Positions 1-5,360 are shown, counted from the stretch's first letter. The stretch is 5,360 bases of DNA from SAR116 cluster bacterium (GCA_002691725.1 NZIT01000076.1:18407-23766); one strand, 5' to 3'. A program made the numbers and translations. The notes: a model not told the origin generated them from the sequence alone.

Positions 1-971
1 GCTAAGTGGAGAGCATCGGCCAGCACCAGACGGCCTTCGGCATCGGTGTTACCAACCTCAACAGGAATACCGGCCGCCGTATCAATGATATCCAATGGCC
101 GCATAGAAAGCGCCGAGATTGCATTTTCAGCGGCAGGAATTAGCACCCTTAAACAGATAGGTAATGCCAATGCCATAATCGCCTTGGCAAGGCCGAGAAC
201 ATGCGCCGCCCCACCCATATCTTTTTTCATAATCTCCATGCCTGATGAAGGCTTGATATCCAGACCGCCACTATCAAAGGTAATGCCTTTACCAATTAAA
301 GTGATGCGCGGGGCGTTATCTCCGCTTGACTTATTCCAGCTTAAGTCAATCAGGCGTGGGGCAATTTCTGCTGCCCGTCCGACGGTGTGAATGGCTGGAA
401 AACGCCTTGCCAGCTCATCCCCTTTGGTGACAGTCATAGCGGCATCATAATCTGCGGCCAGTGTTGCCGCCGCCGCTTCTAAGCCTTGGGGGGTCATGAT
501 ATTAGCAGGTGTATTGATCAGATCACGCACCAGCGCTGTTGCTTCTGCCAAGGCAATGACGCGGCCGCGCATATCATCATCGCTGATCACCAGCTCAGCC
601 GTGGCGGATGCTGTATATGTGCTAGTGCGGTATGTGTTAAACCGATAATTGGCCAGCGCCCAGCCCAGCGCAAAATGTTCTAATATGTCATTGTCAGAGC
701 CATCAAGCGTATATCGTCCAGCTGGCATTTTGGCGGCATAAGCCCCATCATCAAAGGCATTACCGCTATCGGTTTGTAGCATCGCCTCCAGGCTATAGTC
801 GCTATCTGGCAAGCTGATGATCTTGTGATGCGACGGGGTGAAGCCATGGCTATCTATCCAGTTTTTCCAGCGCGGCTCTGCTGCCTCATGCCAGTCCTGC
901 CATGCCGATTTATGGCACCGAAAAATCGGTTTGCTATCATCTGATGGTGCAATGAGCTGATGGTTAAACAT
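1..971 (-). CDS. Leucyl aminopeptidase family protein (peptidase M17), C-terminus cut off by window edge
   Basis: Cytosolic di-metal exopeptidase that removes N-terminal amino acids from peptides, normally a homohexamer. My translation of the minus strand is open for 323 codons from the ATG at 971 to the window edge. Visible M17 signatures are LIGKGITFDSGG (residues 225-236), KKDMGGAA (249-256) and NTDAEGRL (308-315). By alignment with E. coli PepA, K228, D233, D251, D310 and E312 are the metal ligands, and K240 and R314 are the catalytic residues. The spacings K228-K240 (12) and D251-D310 (59) equal those in PepA. K228 lies about 42 residues earlier than its PepA equivalent, so the N-terminal domain is shorter, as in many alphaproteobacterial paralogues; I expect about 460 residues in total. 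The start is supported by a GAGG ribosome-binding site 6 bases upstream (plus-strand CCTC, 978-981). It begins 27 bases after the MATE gene and is probably co-transcribed with it. The family is certain; whether it is PepA, PepB or another paralogue is not. Confidence 0.95.
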   Translation of the reverse strand, partial: MFNHQLIAPSDDSKPIFRCHKSAWQDWHEAAEPRWKNWIDSHGFTPSHHKIISLPDSDYSLEAMLQTDSGNAFDDGAYAAKMPAGRYTLDGSDNDILEHFALGWALANYRFNTYRTSTYTASATAELVISDDDMRGRVIALAEATALVRDLINTPANIMTPQGLEAAAATLAADYDAAMTVTKGDELARRFPAIHTVGRAAEIAPRLIDLSWNKSSGDNAPRITLIGKGITFDSGGLDIKPSSGMEIMKKDMGGAAHVLGLAKAIMALALPICLRVLIPAAENAISALSMRPLDIIDTAAGIPVEVGNTDAEGRLVLADALHL

Positions 972-977
972 GATTGA

Positions 978-981
978 CCTC
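978..981 (-). promoter_or_regulatory. Ribosome-binding site of the M17 aminopeptidase gene
   Basis: Read on the minus strand, GTGAGGTCAATC precedes the ATG. The GAGG core sits 6 bases before the start codon, which fixes the start at 971 and indicates that the gene is translated from its own site inside the short MATE-M17 gap. Confidence 0.7.
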
Positions 982-998
982 ACATCCTGGTAAAAATT

Positions 999-2384
999 TT
1001 AATCTAAAATAACACGAATATGATTTAACCGTATCCATAATGTAGCTCCTCTTAGCCCAAGAAGAATCATAAAAGCAAGCCATATCCCGATTAAGCCAAG
1101 CCAGATATTCATAACATAGAGTAACGGCAGAAAGACAATAACCGACAAGAGCATGGCATTACGCATATCACGGCCCATTGTTGCCCCAACAAAAACCCCA
1201 TCCATCTGAAAGGCAATCACCGACACAACAGGCATAATGACGAGAATAGGCAGGATCTGATGGCTCCGTTCTACGACTTCAGGAATACTGGTCATGACGT
1301 GGATAAACGCATCTCCGAATAAGGCGAGCAGAATCGCCATACCAACGGACATAATAATCGCTAAATTGGTGGTCTCGCGCAGAGTATGATTAAACATGAC
1401 CTTATTTCGGCGACCAATAGCGCTGCCGGTGAGAGCTTCTGCGGCATGGGCAAAACCATCAAGCGGATAGGCAATCGTCGCAAAAATAACAAAGCCAATT
1501 TGTGAAGCCGCCAGCGAAACATCATCAATCGCCGATGCCGCGTTAAGAACAATCAATTCAGATAAGATAATACAGCTTGTGCGGATAGTAAGATCAAAGC
1601 CAAGCCCCAGATAGCGCCGCATGGCGTCAAGGTTCATAATCACATTAAGAGACAGAAATGATAATGGCGTTATGCGCTTAATGGCAATAATTACCATTGG
1701 CAGAGTAACCAGCAAGCCGCTGTAATGTGAGATTGCCGTGGCCAGCGCAACCCCCTCTATCCGCATCCCCAACCCATAAACAAGAATAATATTACCAATG
1801 ATATTGATCGAATTGACGGTGATAAGCTGGATCACCGTAGCGCCAATGCGCTGAAGCCCAAACATCACGCCCATGATCACCATATTGATGGTAATCGCCG
1901 GTGCAGATATGCAGACAATTGTTAAATAGCGTGACATGCCTTCCCTGACCTCATCACTCATCGACAGCGTTATGCTGGCCAGATAAATAATCAGCGGGAT
2001 CAATAAAATGGTGAGCAAGCCAAGGATGACAGCAACATATAGAGCGCGCCAGAAATGGGTTAGCACCATAGCGCCATCATTAGCTCCGGCGGCCTGTGCC
2101 ACAAATCCGGTTGTCGCCATACGAAGAAAGCCAAAAATGGCCAGGATCAGGCTAAGGATAAAGCTGCCCATTGCTACCGCACCAATATAATGCGGGGAAT
2201 CCAGATGCCCCATAACCGCCGTATCAACAATCCCAACCAGAGGAATTGAGCTATTAGCGATAATCACAGGAACAGCAATCCGCCATGTTTGCTTGCGAAT
2301 AGCGGCGCGATCATTGCCATCAATGCTTTTCAGCACTTGGTCAGCTGTCTGAGCGTCTTGCGGAGGTGTTTGTTGTTTTGTCAT
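999..2384 (-). CDS. MATE family efflux transporter, DinF subfamily
   Basis: Inner-membrane antiporter of the multidrug and toxic compound extrusion family, which exports drugs or metabolites using a H+ or Na+ gradient. It has 461 residues, the usual MATE length, with hydrophobic segments along its length consistent with 12 helices. The polar N-terminus (about 1-33) precedes the first helix. Motifs typical of the DinF branch are VDTAVMGHL (53-61) in helix 1, GFLRMATTGFVAQA (85-98), LDGFAHAAEALTGSAIG (308-324) at the start of the second half and QMDGVFVGATMGRDMRNAM (393-411). The two halves show the expected pseudo-repeat. The ATG at 2384 is the only convincing start, but no good Shine-Dalgarno precedes it (minus strand CAGCAAAAAACCGC), so the exact N-terminus is less sure than the family. 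It is divergent from the ArnT-like gene and is followed by the M17 gene. The substrate cannot be inferred. E. coli dinF is SOS-linked, but no LexA-box-like site is visible here. Confidence 0.93.
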   Translation of the reverse strand: MTKQQTPPQDAQTADQVLKSIDGNDRAAIRKQTWRIAVPVIIANSSIPLVGIVDTAVMGHLDSPHYIGAVAMGSFILSLILAIFGFLRMATTGFVAQAAGANDGAMVLTHFWRALYVAVILGLLTILLIPLIIYLASITLSMSDEVREGMSRYLTIVCISAPAITINMVIMGVMFGLQRIGATVIQLITVNSINIIGNIILVYGLGMRIEGVALATAISHYSGLLVTLPMVIIAIKRITPLSFLSLNVIMNLDAMRRYLGLGFDLTIRTSCIILSELIVLNAASAIDDVSLAASQIGFVIFATIAYPLDGFAHAAEALTGSAIGRRNKVMFNHTLRETTNLAIIMSVGMAILLALFGDAFIHVMTSIPEVVERSHQILPILVIMPVVSVIAFQMDGVFVGATMGRDMRNAMLLSVIVFLPLLYVMNIWLGLIGIWLAFMILLGLRGATLWIRLNHIRVILD

Positions 2385-2417
2385 GCGGTTTTTTGCTGGA
2401 TAGCATCTTTATTGACC

Positions 2418-2445
2418 ATTACAAATCAGCTTAGTGTTTTCACTA
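2418..2445 (-). promoter_or_regulatory. Candidate promoter for the MATE-M17 transcript (weak)
   Basis: On the minus strand, TGTAAT (plus 2418-2423) matches the -10 consensus at 5 of 6 positions. Sixteen bases upstream, TAGTGA (plus 2440-2445) matches TTGACA at only 3 of 6. Transcription would start near 2411, giving a leader of about 27 bases. The -35 match is poor, so this is a tentative placement made mainly because the MATE gene needs a promoter in this 88-base gap. Confidence 0.25.
2432..2445. repeat. Perfect palindrome between the divergent genes (possible operator)
   Basis: TAGTG-TTTT-CACTA is an inverted repeat with 5-base arms and a 4-base spacer. It overlaps the candidate -35 elements of both divergent promoters, where a repressor or activator could influence both genes. 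Arms this short arise by chance fairly often, and no regulator family can be named from the sequence. Confidence 0.3.
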
Positions 2446-2466
2446 CCCTTAAAATAGGGATATAAT
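2439..2466 (+). promoter_or_regulatory. Promoter of the ArnT-like gene, predicted leaderless
   Basis: A perfect TATAAT at 2461-2466 has a 4-of-6 -35 match, TTCACT (2439-2444), 16 bases upstream. A start site 6-8 bases after the -10 box would fall at about 2472-2474, on or next to the ATG at 2473. The transcript would then have essentially no 5' leader. The only Shine-Dalgarno-like string, AGGGA (2456-2460), lies upstream of the -10 box and would not be in that mRNA. Confidence 0.5.
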
Positions 2467-2472
2467 ACGTCT

Positions 2473-4188
2473 ATGTCTTCATTGTTTTCATCTATACCCC
2501 AATTATGGCGAAAATACCCATCCTTTTTCATGCTAACATTAGTCATGTTGGTTGCGGTTCTGCCTGGGGTGACGCACCTGCCGCCAATGGATCGAGACGA
2601 AGCCCGCTATATGCAGGCAAGCCGCCAGATGGTGGAAACTGGTGACGTCATCACGATCAGGTTTCAAGATGAATTGCGCGCCAAGAAACCTGCTGGAATA
2701 TACTGGATGCAGTCAGCATCTGCGTGGCTGTTTGGGGAAAATGCGCCAGCCTCATATCGTCTGCCAAGTGTTATTGGCGGCATGGGGATTATGCTCATTA
2801 CCTTTATCATGGCGAGCCGAATGATGTCACCGATACAAGCGACATTTGCCGCAGGATTTATGGGATTAAGTCTGATCTTAGCGGCAGAATCAAGGCTGGC
2901 AAAAACTGATGCCATGCTTGGTCTGCTTATTATTATACAGCAATACGCGTTATGGAAAATCACGACACTGCATCGTCAAGATAAATATGTATCTGGCCGA
3001 TATGCGCTTATCCTTTGGGTGTCACTGGCGCTTGCCATTTTGGTTAAGGGTCCAATTGCCCCGACTATTCTGGCTCTGACTATGCTGGGAGTTATCCTGC
3101 TTGAGCGGCGCTGGCACTGGCTTATGGCGACACGCCCATTAATGGGGCTGGTGGTTGTGACGTTGATGGTCTTGCCGTGGGTGCTATTGGTGACGGCAGC
3201 AACAAATGGGGCGTTTCTTGATATCGCGGTCAGAGACGACTTTGTAAATAAGCTGCAATCGGGGCAAGAATCGCATGGCATGCCATTTGGATCACATCTG
3301 ATATTTTTGCTGATTGTATTCTGGCCGGGGAGCTTGCTCATCGCGCGGGCTATTCCGGGGGTATGGGCGCATCGGTCATCACCAACAACGCGATTTTTGC
3401 TGGCCTGGATTATCCCATTTTGGTTGATCATTGAACTCACGCCAACAAAACTTCCGCATTACAGCCTGCCTGTCTTGCCTGCGCTGGCCATGCTTATTGC
3501 CTTTTTTGGTCTGCCAGCGGTGCCGCAACGGCCGGCTTTTCTGCGCGAAATCTCAGGGCAGACATGGCAAGCATTTGCATGGCGTCTTATCAAAACCATA
3601 TTGTCGCCGCCAACATTAATCATAGCCTATGAATATCTTGTGCTTGTGCTGGGGGCGGCATTGGGCATGTTTGTCTTTATCGCGGCTAGTCTCTATGGCG
3701 GCTCTCTATTTCTGGGGAGTCTGGCTTTGCTTCTGGCGCTGATAGCCACCGTCTTGGGCTGGTTATGGCGCCGTCAGCCAACCCGTCATATCTATCTTGC
3801 CGCTATGCTAATCAGCGCGGCAGGATTTCATGGCGTCACCTTTGGCGGTGTGCTACCGGGGTTGAGCGATTTTCACCTGGCGCCACGGATCAAGGCAGAG
3901 TTAGCCAATAAAGATTTGCTTGATCGTCCGATTGCGGTTGCCGGTTATCATGAGCCGTCATTAGTCTTTGCGCTAGGTCAGGATGTGATGCTATTTACGG
4001 CTGATCAAGCGGCGGTGTATCTGGCAGAGGCCAATGATAATATTGCGATTATTGAAGATAAATCAGCGCCGTTGTTTTTGGATACGTTGGGTAGGCTTGA
4101 TGTGAGCATTATCCAGGATGTCGCTATTGAGGGGTATAATTACTCGCGTGGGCAATGGGTGCGTATGGTGATATATAGACGGCAATAA
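2473..4188 (+). CDS. ArnT-like membrane glycosyltransferase (PMT/GT39-GT83 family, polyprenyl-phosphate-sugar dependent)
   Basis: Polytopic inner-membrane GT-C enzyme expected to move a sugar from a polyprenyl-phosphate donor to lipid A, another envelope glycolipid or a protein at the periplasmic face. It has 571 residues, close to ArnT (about 550). Helix 1 (about 18-36) is followed by the first periplasmic loop with MDRDEARYMQ (39-48), where D42-E43 matches the catalytic D/E motif of the ArnT/PMT family. Next come AKKPAGIYW (70-78), equivalent to ArnT's EKP-x-YW region, and ESRLAKTDAML (139-149). Further hydrophobic segments continue to about 465. The conserved TKLPHYSLPVLPAL (325-338) is typical of ArnT relatives. 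The C-terminal part (about 466-571) is soluble, probably periplasmic, and contains GYHEPSLVFALGQD (491-504). The ATG at 2473 is preferred because it gives a short cytoplasmic lead into helix 1; the next Met (residue 20) lies inside that helix and has no ribosome-binding site. No aminoarabinose synthesis genes are nearby, so the name arnT is not justified. Donor and acceptor are unknown. Confidence 0.88.
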   Translation: MSSLFSSIPQLWRKYPSFFMLTLVMLVAVLPGVTHLPPMDRDEARYMQASRQMVETGDVITIRFQDELRAKKPAGIYWMQSASAWLFGENAPASYRLPSVIGGMGIMLITFIMASRMMSPIQATFAAGFMGLSLILAAESRLAKTDAMLGLLIIIQQYALWKITTLHRQDKYVSGRYALILWVSLALAILVKGPIAPTILALTMLGVILLERRWHWLMATRPLMGLVVVTLMVLPWVLLVTAATNGAFLDIAVRDDFVNKLQSGQESHGMPFGSHLIFLLIVFWPGSLLIARAIPGVWAHRSSPTTRFLLAWIIPFWLIIELTPTKLPHYSLPVLPALAMLIAFFGLPAVPQRPAFLREISGQTWQAFAWRLIKTILSPPTLIIAYEYLVLVLGAALGMFVFIAASLYGGSLFLGSLALLLALIATVLGWLWRRQPTRHIYLAAMLISAAGFHGVTFGGVLPGLSDFHLAPRIKAELANKDLLDRPIAVAGYHEPSLVFALGQDVMLFTADQAAVYLAEANDNIAIIEDKSAPLFLDTLGRLDVSIIQDVAIEGYNYSRGQWVRMVIYRRQ

Positions 4189-4195
4189 AACATGG

Positions 4196-4228
4196 ATCAT
4201 TTGCGCCCATATGGGATAACCAAATGAT
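4196..4228. repeat. Inverted repeat just downstream of the ArnT-like gene
   Basis: Perfect 8-base arms ATCATTTG (4196-4203) and CAAATGAT (4221-4228) enclose a second palindrome, CCCATATGGG (4206-4215). The repeat starts 7 bases after the stop codon. As RNA it could fold into an 8-bp stem, an internal loop and a CCC/GGG tip with an AUAU loop. No U-run follows on the plus strand, so it is not a classical intrinsic terminator. It may protect the mRNA 3' end, assist factor-dependent termination or bind a protein. Confidence 0.45.
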
Positions 4229-4245
4229 GCTCATAAACCCGTGGA

Positions 4246-4274
4246 TTGACGTTAACGCTTTGTTAAAGTATACG
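4246..4274 (+). promoter_or_regulatory. Candidate promoter for the GT2-LAB_N operon
   Basis: TTGACG (4246-4251, 5 of 6 consensus matches) and TATACG (4269-4274, 4 of 6) are separated by the optimal 17 bases. Transcription would begin near 4281, leaving a leader of about 35 bases. This would let the GT2 and LAB_N genes be expressed independently of the ArnT-like gene upstream. Confidence 0.5.
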
Positions 4275-4285
4275 TTTTTGTTGAC

Positions 4286-4302
4286 AGGCAACAATCTTGC
4301 CT
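4286..4302 (+). repeat. Hairpin in the predicted 5' leader of the GT2 gene
   Basis: AGGCAA (4286-4291) and TTGCCT (4297-4302) form a perfect 6-bp stem with a CAATC loop. It would lie about 5 bases from the predicted transcript start and end just 2 bases before the GGAAAA ribosome-binding region (4305-4310). It could stabilise the 5' end of the mRNA or affect ribosome access. It is too short to be a known riboswitch class. Confidence 0.35.
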
Positions 4303-4304
4303 TT

Positions 4305-4310
4305 GGAAAA
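4305..4310 (+). promoter_or_regulatory. Ribosome-binding site of the GT2 gene
   Basis: GGAAAA ends 5 bases before the ATG at 4316. Another ATG at 4311 is in a different frame and stops after two codons (ATG AAA TGA), with its stop overlapping the real start as ATGAAATGAATG. The 4316 ATG is therefore chosen as the gene start. Confidence 0.5.
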
Positions 4311-4315
4311 ATGAA

Positions 4316-5065
4316 ATGAATGATCTTCCTGAAATTAGTGTTCCTGAAATTAGTGTAGTTGTGCCAGTCATGAACGAGGCTGGAAATATTCAGCCTTTGA
4401 TTGTTGGTATTGAAGCGGCTTTTGGCAAACGCGCCATTGAGATTATTTATGTCAATGATGCCAGCACAGACGCTACCCTGGATGAGCTAAAGGCAGAAAA
4501 GGCGACGCGCCCGCATTTGCGTATCATCACCCATAGTAAACGGTCAGGCCAAAGCGCTGCCCTGCGGACAGGCATATTTGCCGCGCGCTCAGAGCGCATA
4601 GCAACGCTGGATGGGGATGGCCAAAACCCGCCTGCTGATCTGGTACATCTGGAAAAGGTGTGGCAGCAATCCAAGCAAGATCATGATCTGGTGATGGTCG
4701 CCGGTGTTCGCCAAAAGCGCCAGGATAACCTGGGTAAGCAGGTGGCATCACGAATGGCAAAACGGCTTAGGGCTTGGCTGCTTGGTGATAAACATCCCGA
4801 TAGCGGTTGTGGGATCAAGGTATTTGATCGGGCGTTATTTTTACGGATGCCGTATTTTAATCATATCCATCGGTTCATGCCGATTATCGCCAAGCGTGAA
4901 GGGGCAGAAGTGCTAGCGGTGCCTGTTGATCACGCCGCCAGACAAGTTGGCAGCTCAAAATACGGTAATCTGGATCGATTGCTGGTCGGGATCGCCGATA
5001 TCAGAGGCGTTATGTGGCTGATGCGGCGAAGCCCAAAGAACCTTGAAACACAAGAATTGGAATAA
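4316..5065 (+). CDS. GT2 polyprenyl-phosphate glycosyltransferase (DPM1/ArnC/GtrB-like)
   Basis: Cytoplasmic-face GT-A fold enzyme expected to transfer a sugar from a nucleotide sugar to undecaprenyl (polyprenyl) phosphate, making the lipid-linked donor used by GT-C enzymes such as the ArnT-like protein upstream. It has 249 residues, like DPM1, and lacks the C-terminal membrane helices of GtrB and ArnC, so it is probably a peripheral membrane protein. Motifs in order are ISVVVPVMNEAGN (12-24), IIYVNDASTD (43-52), the metal/nucleotide-binding DGDGQNPP (99-106), GVRQKRQD (130-137), DSGCGIKVF (162-170), HRFMP (185-189) and RQVGSSKYG (209-217). All are hallmarks of the dolichyl/undecaprenyl-phosphate sugar synthase branch. 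The N-terminus contains a duplicated PEISV encoded by a tandem 15-base repeat. The LAB_N gene follows 5 bases after the stop, indicating translational coupling. The sugar (mannose, glucose, galacturonic acid, aminoarabinose or other) cannot be decided from the sequence. Confidence 0.92.
   Translation: MNDLPEISVPEISVVVPVMNEAGNIQPLIVGIEAAFGKRAIEIIYVNDASTDATLDELKAEKATRPHLRIITHSKRSGQSAALRTGIFAARSERIATLDGDGQNPPADLVHLEKVWQQSKQDHDLVMVAGVRQKRQDNLGKQVASRMAKRLRAWLLGDKHPDSGCGIKVFDRALFLRMPYFNHIHRFMPIIAKREGAEVLAVPVDHAARQVGSSKYGNLDRLLVGIADIRGVMWLMRRSPKNLETQELE
4326..4355 (+). repeat. Tandem duplication, 2 x 15 bases, in the GT2 gene
   Basis: TTCCTGAAATTAGTG occurs twice back to back with no mismatch (4326-4340 and 4341-4355). 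Being 15 bases long it keeps the reading frame and adds five residues, giving PEISVPEISV at positions 5-14 just before the first beta strand of the fold. The perfect identity suggests a recent replication-slippage event. Confidence 0.9.
5059..5062 (+). promoter_or_regulatory. Ribosome-binding site supporting the TTG start of the LAB_N gene
   Basis: GGAA lies within the last codons of the GT2 gene, 8 bases before the TTG at 5071. No ATG occurs in this frame between the upstream stop (5044-5046) and 5194, and the ATG at 5194 has no ribosome-binding site, so this element decides for the TTG. Confidence 0.5.
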
Positions 5066-5070
5066 TCACA

Positions 5071-5360
5071 TTGTTTGACCTGATTGCATCTTTATCTCAA
5101 ATTATTGAACAGACCGCGATTAGCCTGTCATGGCTATTGGTGACCATATTTCCGTTTCTACCCGAAAGCCTGGTCGAGCATCCTGAAACAATCATGATCA
5201 TTATTGGTTTTGGTGGTCAGTTTTTATTTGCCATGCGCTTTATTATTCAGTGGATCACATCTGAACGTGAACAGAAAAGCGTTATTCCCATTGCTTTTTG
5301 GTATTTTTCCATTGGTGGCGGTTCGGTGCTTTTGCTTTATGCCATCTGGCGGCAAGACCC
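5071..5360 (+). CDS. LAB_N-domain small membrane protein (lipid-A-disaccharide synthase N-terminal domain family), 3' end outside window
   Basis: Stand-alone LAB_N proteins (Pfam PF07578) are short inner-membrane proteins of unproven function that resemble the N-terminal extension of some lipid A disaccharide synthases. From TTG at 5071, 96 complete codons are open to the window edge. The family core runs from about residue 46: GFGGQFLFAMRFIIQW (46-61), SEREQKSVIPIAFWY (64-78), then FSIGGGSVLLLYAIWRQDP (79-97, last codon incomplete). The GQ...RFIIQW, ER..KSVIP.AFWY and GG...LLYAI..QDP patterns are diagnostic. At least two helices are visible, and the third expected helix lies beyond the edge. 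Upstream is an additional 41-residue segment with a hydrophobic stretch at about 18-30. TTG is chosen because of the 5-base gap after the GT2 stop and the GGAA site; an internal ATG at 5194 would start right at the domain core and is the main alternative. The neighbours suggest a role in lipid-linked sugar handling or lipid A decoration. Confidence 0.85.
   Translation, partial: MFDLIASLSQIIEQTAISLSWLLVTIFPFLPESLVEHPETIMIIIGFGGQFLFAMRFIIQWITSEREQKSVIPIAFWYFSIGGGSVLLLYAIWRQD

Noticed and set aside
46..683. Two plus-strand open frames (46-390 and 486-683)
   Set aside because: Both lie antisense to the M17 aminopeptidase, whose conserved metal-binding motifs are encoded on the minus strand there; they show no family resemblance.
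2976..3440. 154-residue minus-strand open frame inside the ArnT-like gene
   Set aside because: It lies wholly antisense to a well-supported membrane enzyme, has no recognisable domain and a low-complexity Ser/Arg/Ile composition typical of a shadow frame. The plus-strand protein has family motifs on both sides of and within this stretch.
2473..4188. Naming the gene arnT and assigning aminoarabinose resistance
   Set aside because: Family motifs support an ArnT-like GT-C enzyme, but donor specificity cannot be read and no aminoarabinose synthesis genes are in the window.
4196..4240. Rho-independent terminator for the ArnT-like gene
   Set aside because: There is a good inverted repeat, but the following bases are GCTCATAAACCC with no U-run, and the stem is AT-rich. 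It was kept as an inverted repeat only.
4281..4286. Perfect TTGACA as a second -35 box upstream of the GT2 gene
   Set aside because: The sequence 16-18 bases downstream (around 4303-4310) is TTGGAAAA-like with no -10 match, and transcription would start at or after the start codon. The TTGACG/TATACG pair further upstream fits better.
4447..4760. Overlapping minus-strand open frames inside the GT2 gene
   Set aside because: They cover the DGDGQNPP region of the GT2 enzyme in antisense and have no domain or ribosome-binding site of their own.
1..5360. A novel defence, mobile or CRISPR-type system
   Set aside because: All five genes belong to recognisable housekeeping or envelope families. No direct-repeat array, transposase, integrase, toxin-antitoxin pair, tRNA or composition break was seen.

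Overview
The window looks like chromosomal DNA of an alphaproteobacterium with a moderate G+C content (about half by eye). The best guess is a marine, SAR116/Puniceispirillum-like or related Rhodospirillales lineage. That placement rests on gene families, protein style and base composition only; no marker gene is present. There are no mobile elements, RNA genes or CRISPR arrays. The five genes lie close together and run in two divergent directions.

Left half (1-2384, minus strand): a DinF-type MATE multidrug/toxin efflux transporter is followed, 27 bases downstream on the same strand, by an M17 leucyl-aminopeptidase-family gene that runs off the left edge. All the M17 metal and active-site residues expected in the visible part are present. 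The two genes probably share a transcript, although no functional link is obvious.

Divergent control region (2385-2472, 88 bases): it holds a perfect TATAAT box ending only 6 bases before the ATG of the rightward gene, which predicts a leaderless or nearly leaderless mRNA. A short perfect palindrome overlaps the candidate -35 region, and a weaker minus-strand promoter candidate faces the MATE gene.

Right half (2473-5360, plus strand): three envelope-glycosylation genes. The first is an ArnT-like polytopic glycosyltransferase of the PMT/GT39-GT83 type, which uses polyprenyl-phosphate-sugar donors. After a 127-base gap with its own promoter-like sequence and two hairpins comes a GT2 polyprenyl-phosphate glycosyltransferase (DPM1/ArnC/GtrB-like). 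Five bases further on is a TTG-started small membrane protein with a lipid-A-disaccharide-synthase N-terminal (LAB_N) domain, cut by the right edge. Together they suggest a pathway: the GT2 enzyme charges a polyprenyl phosphate with a sugar on the cytoplasmic face, the lipid-linked sugar is flipped (possibly with the LAB_N protein, which is speculative), and the ArnT-like enzyme transfers the sugar to lipid A, another glycolipid or a protein on the periplasmic face. The sugar and the acceptor cannot be read from the sequence.

Nothing here proves an undescribed system. The most interesting points are the GT2/LAB_N/ArnT-like module with no sugar-synthesis genes, the predicted leaderless start, and the structured leader with a minimal ORF before the GT2 gene.
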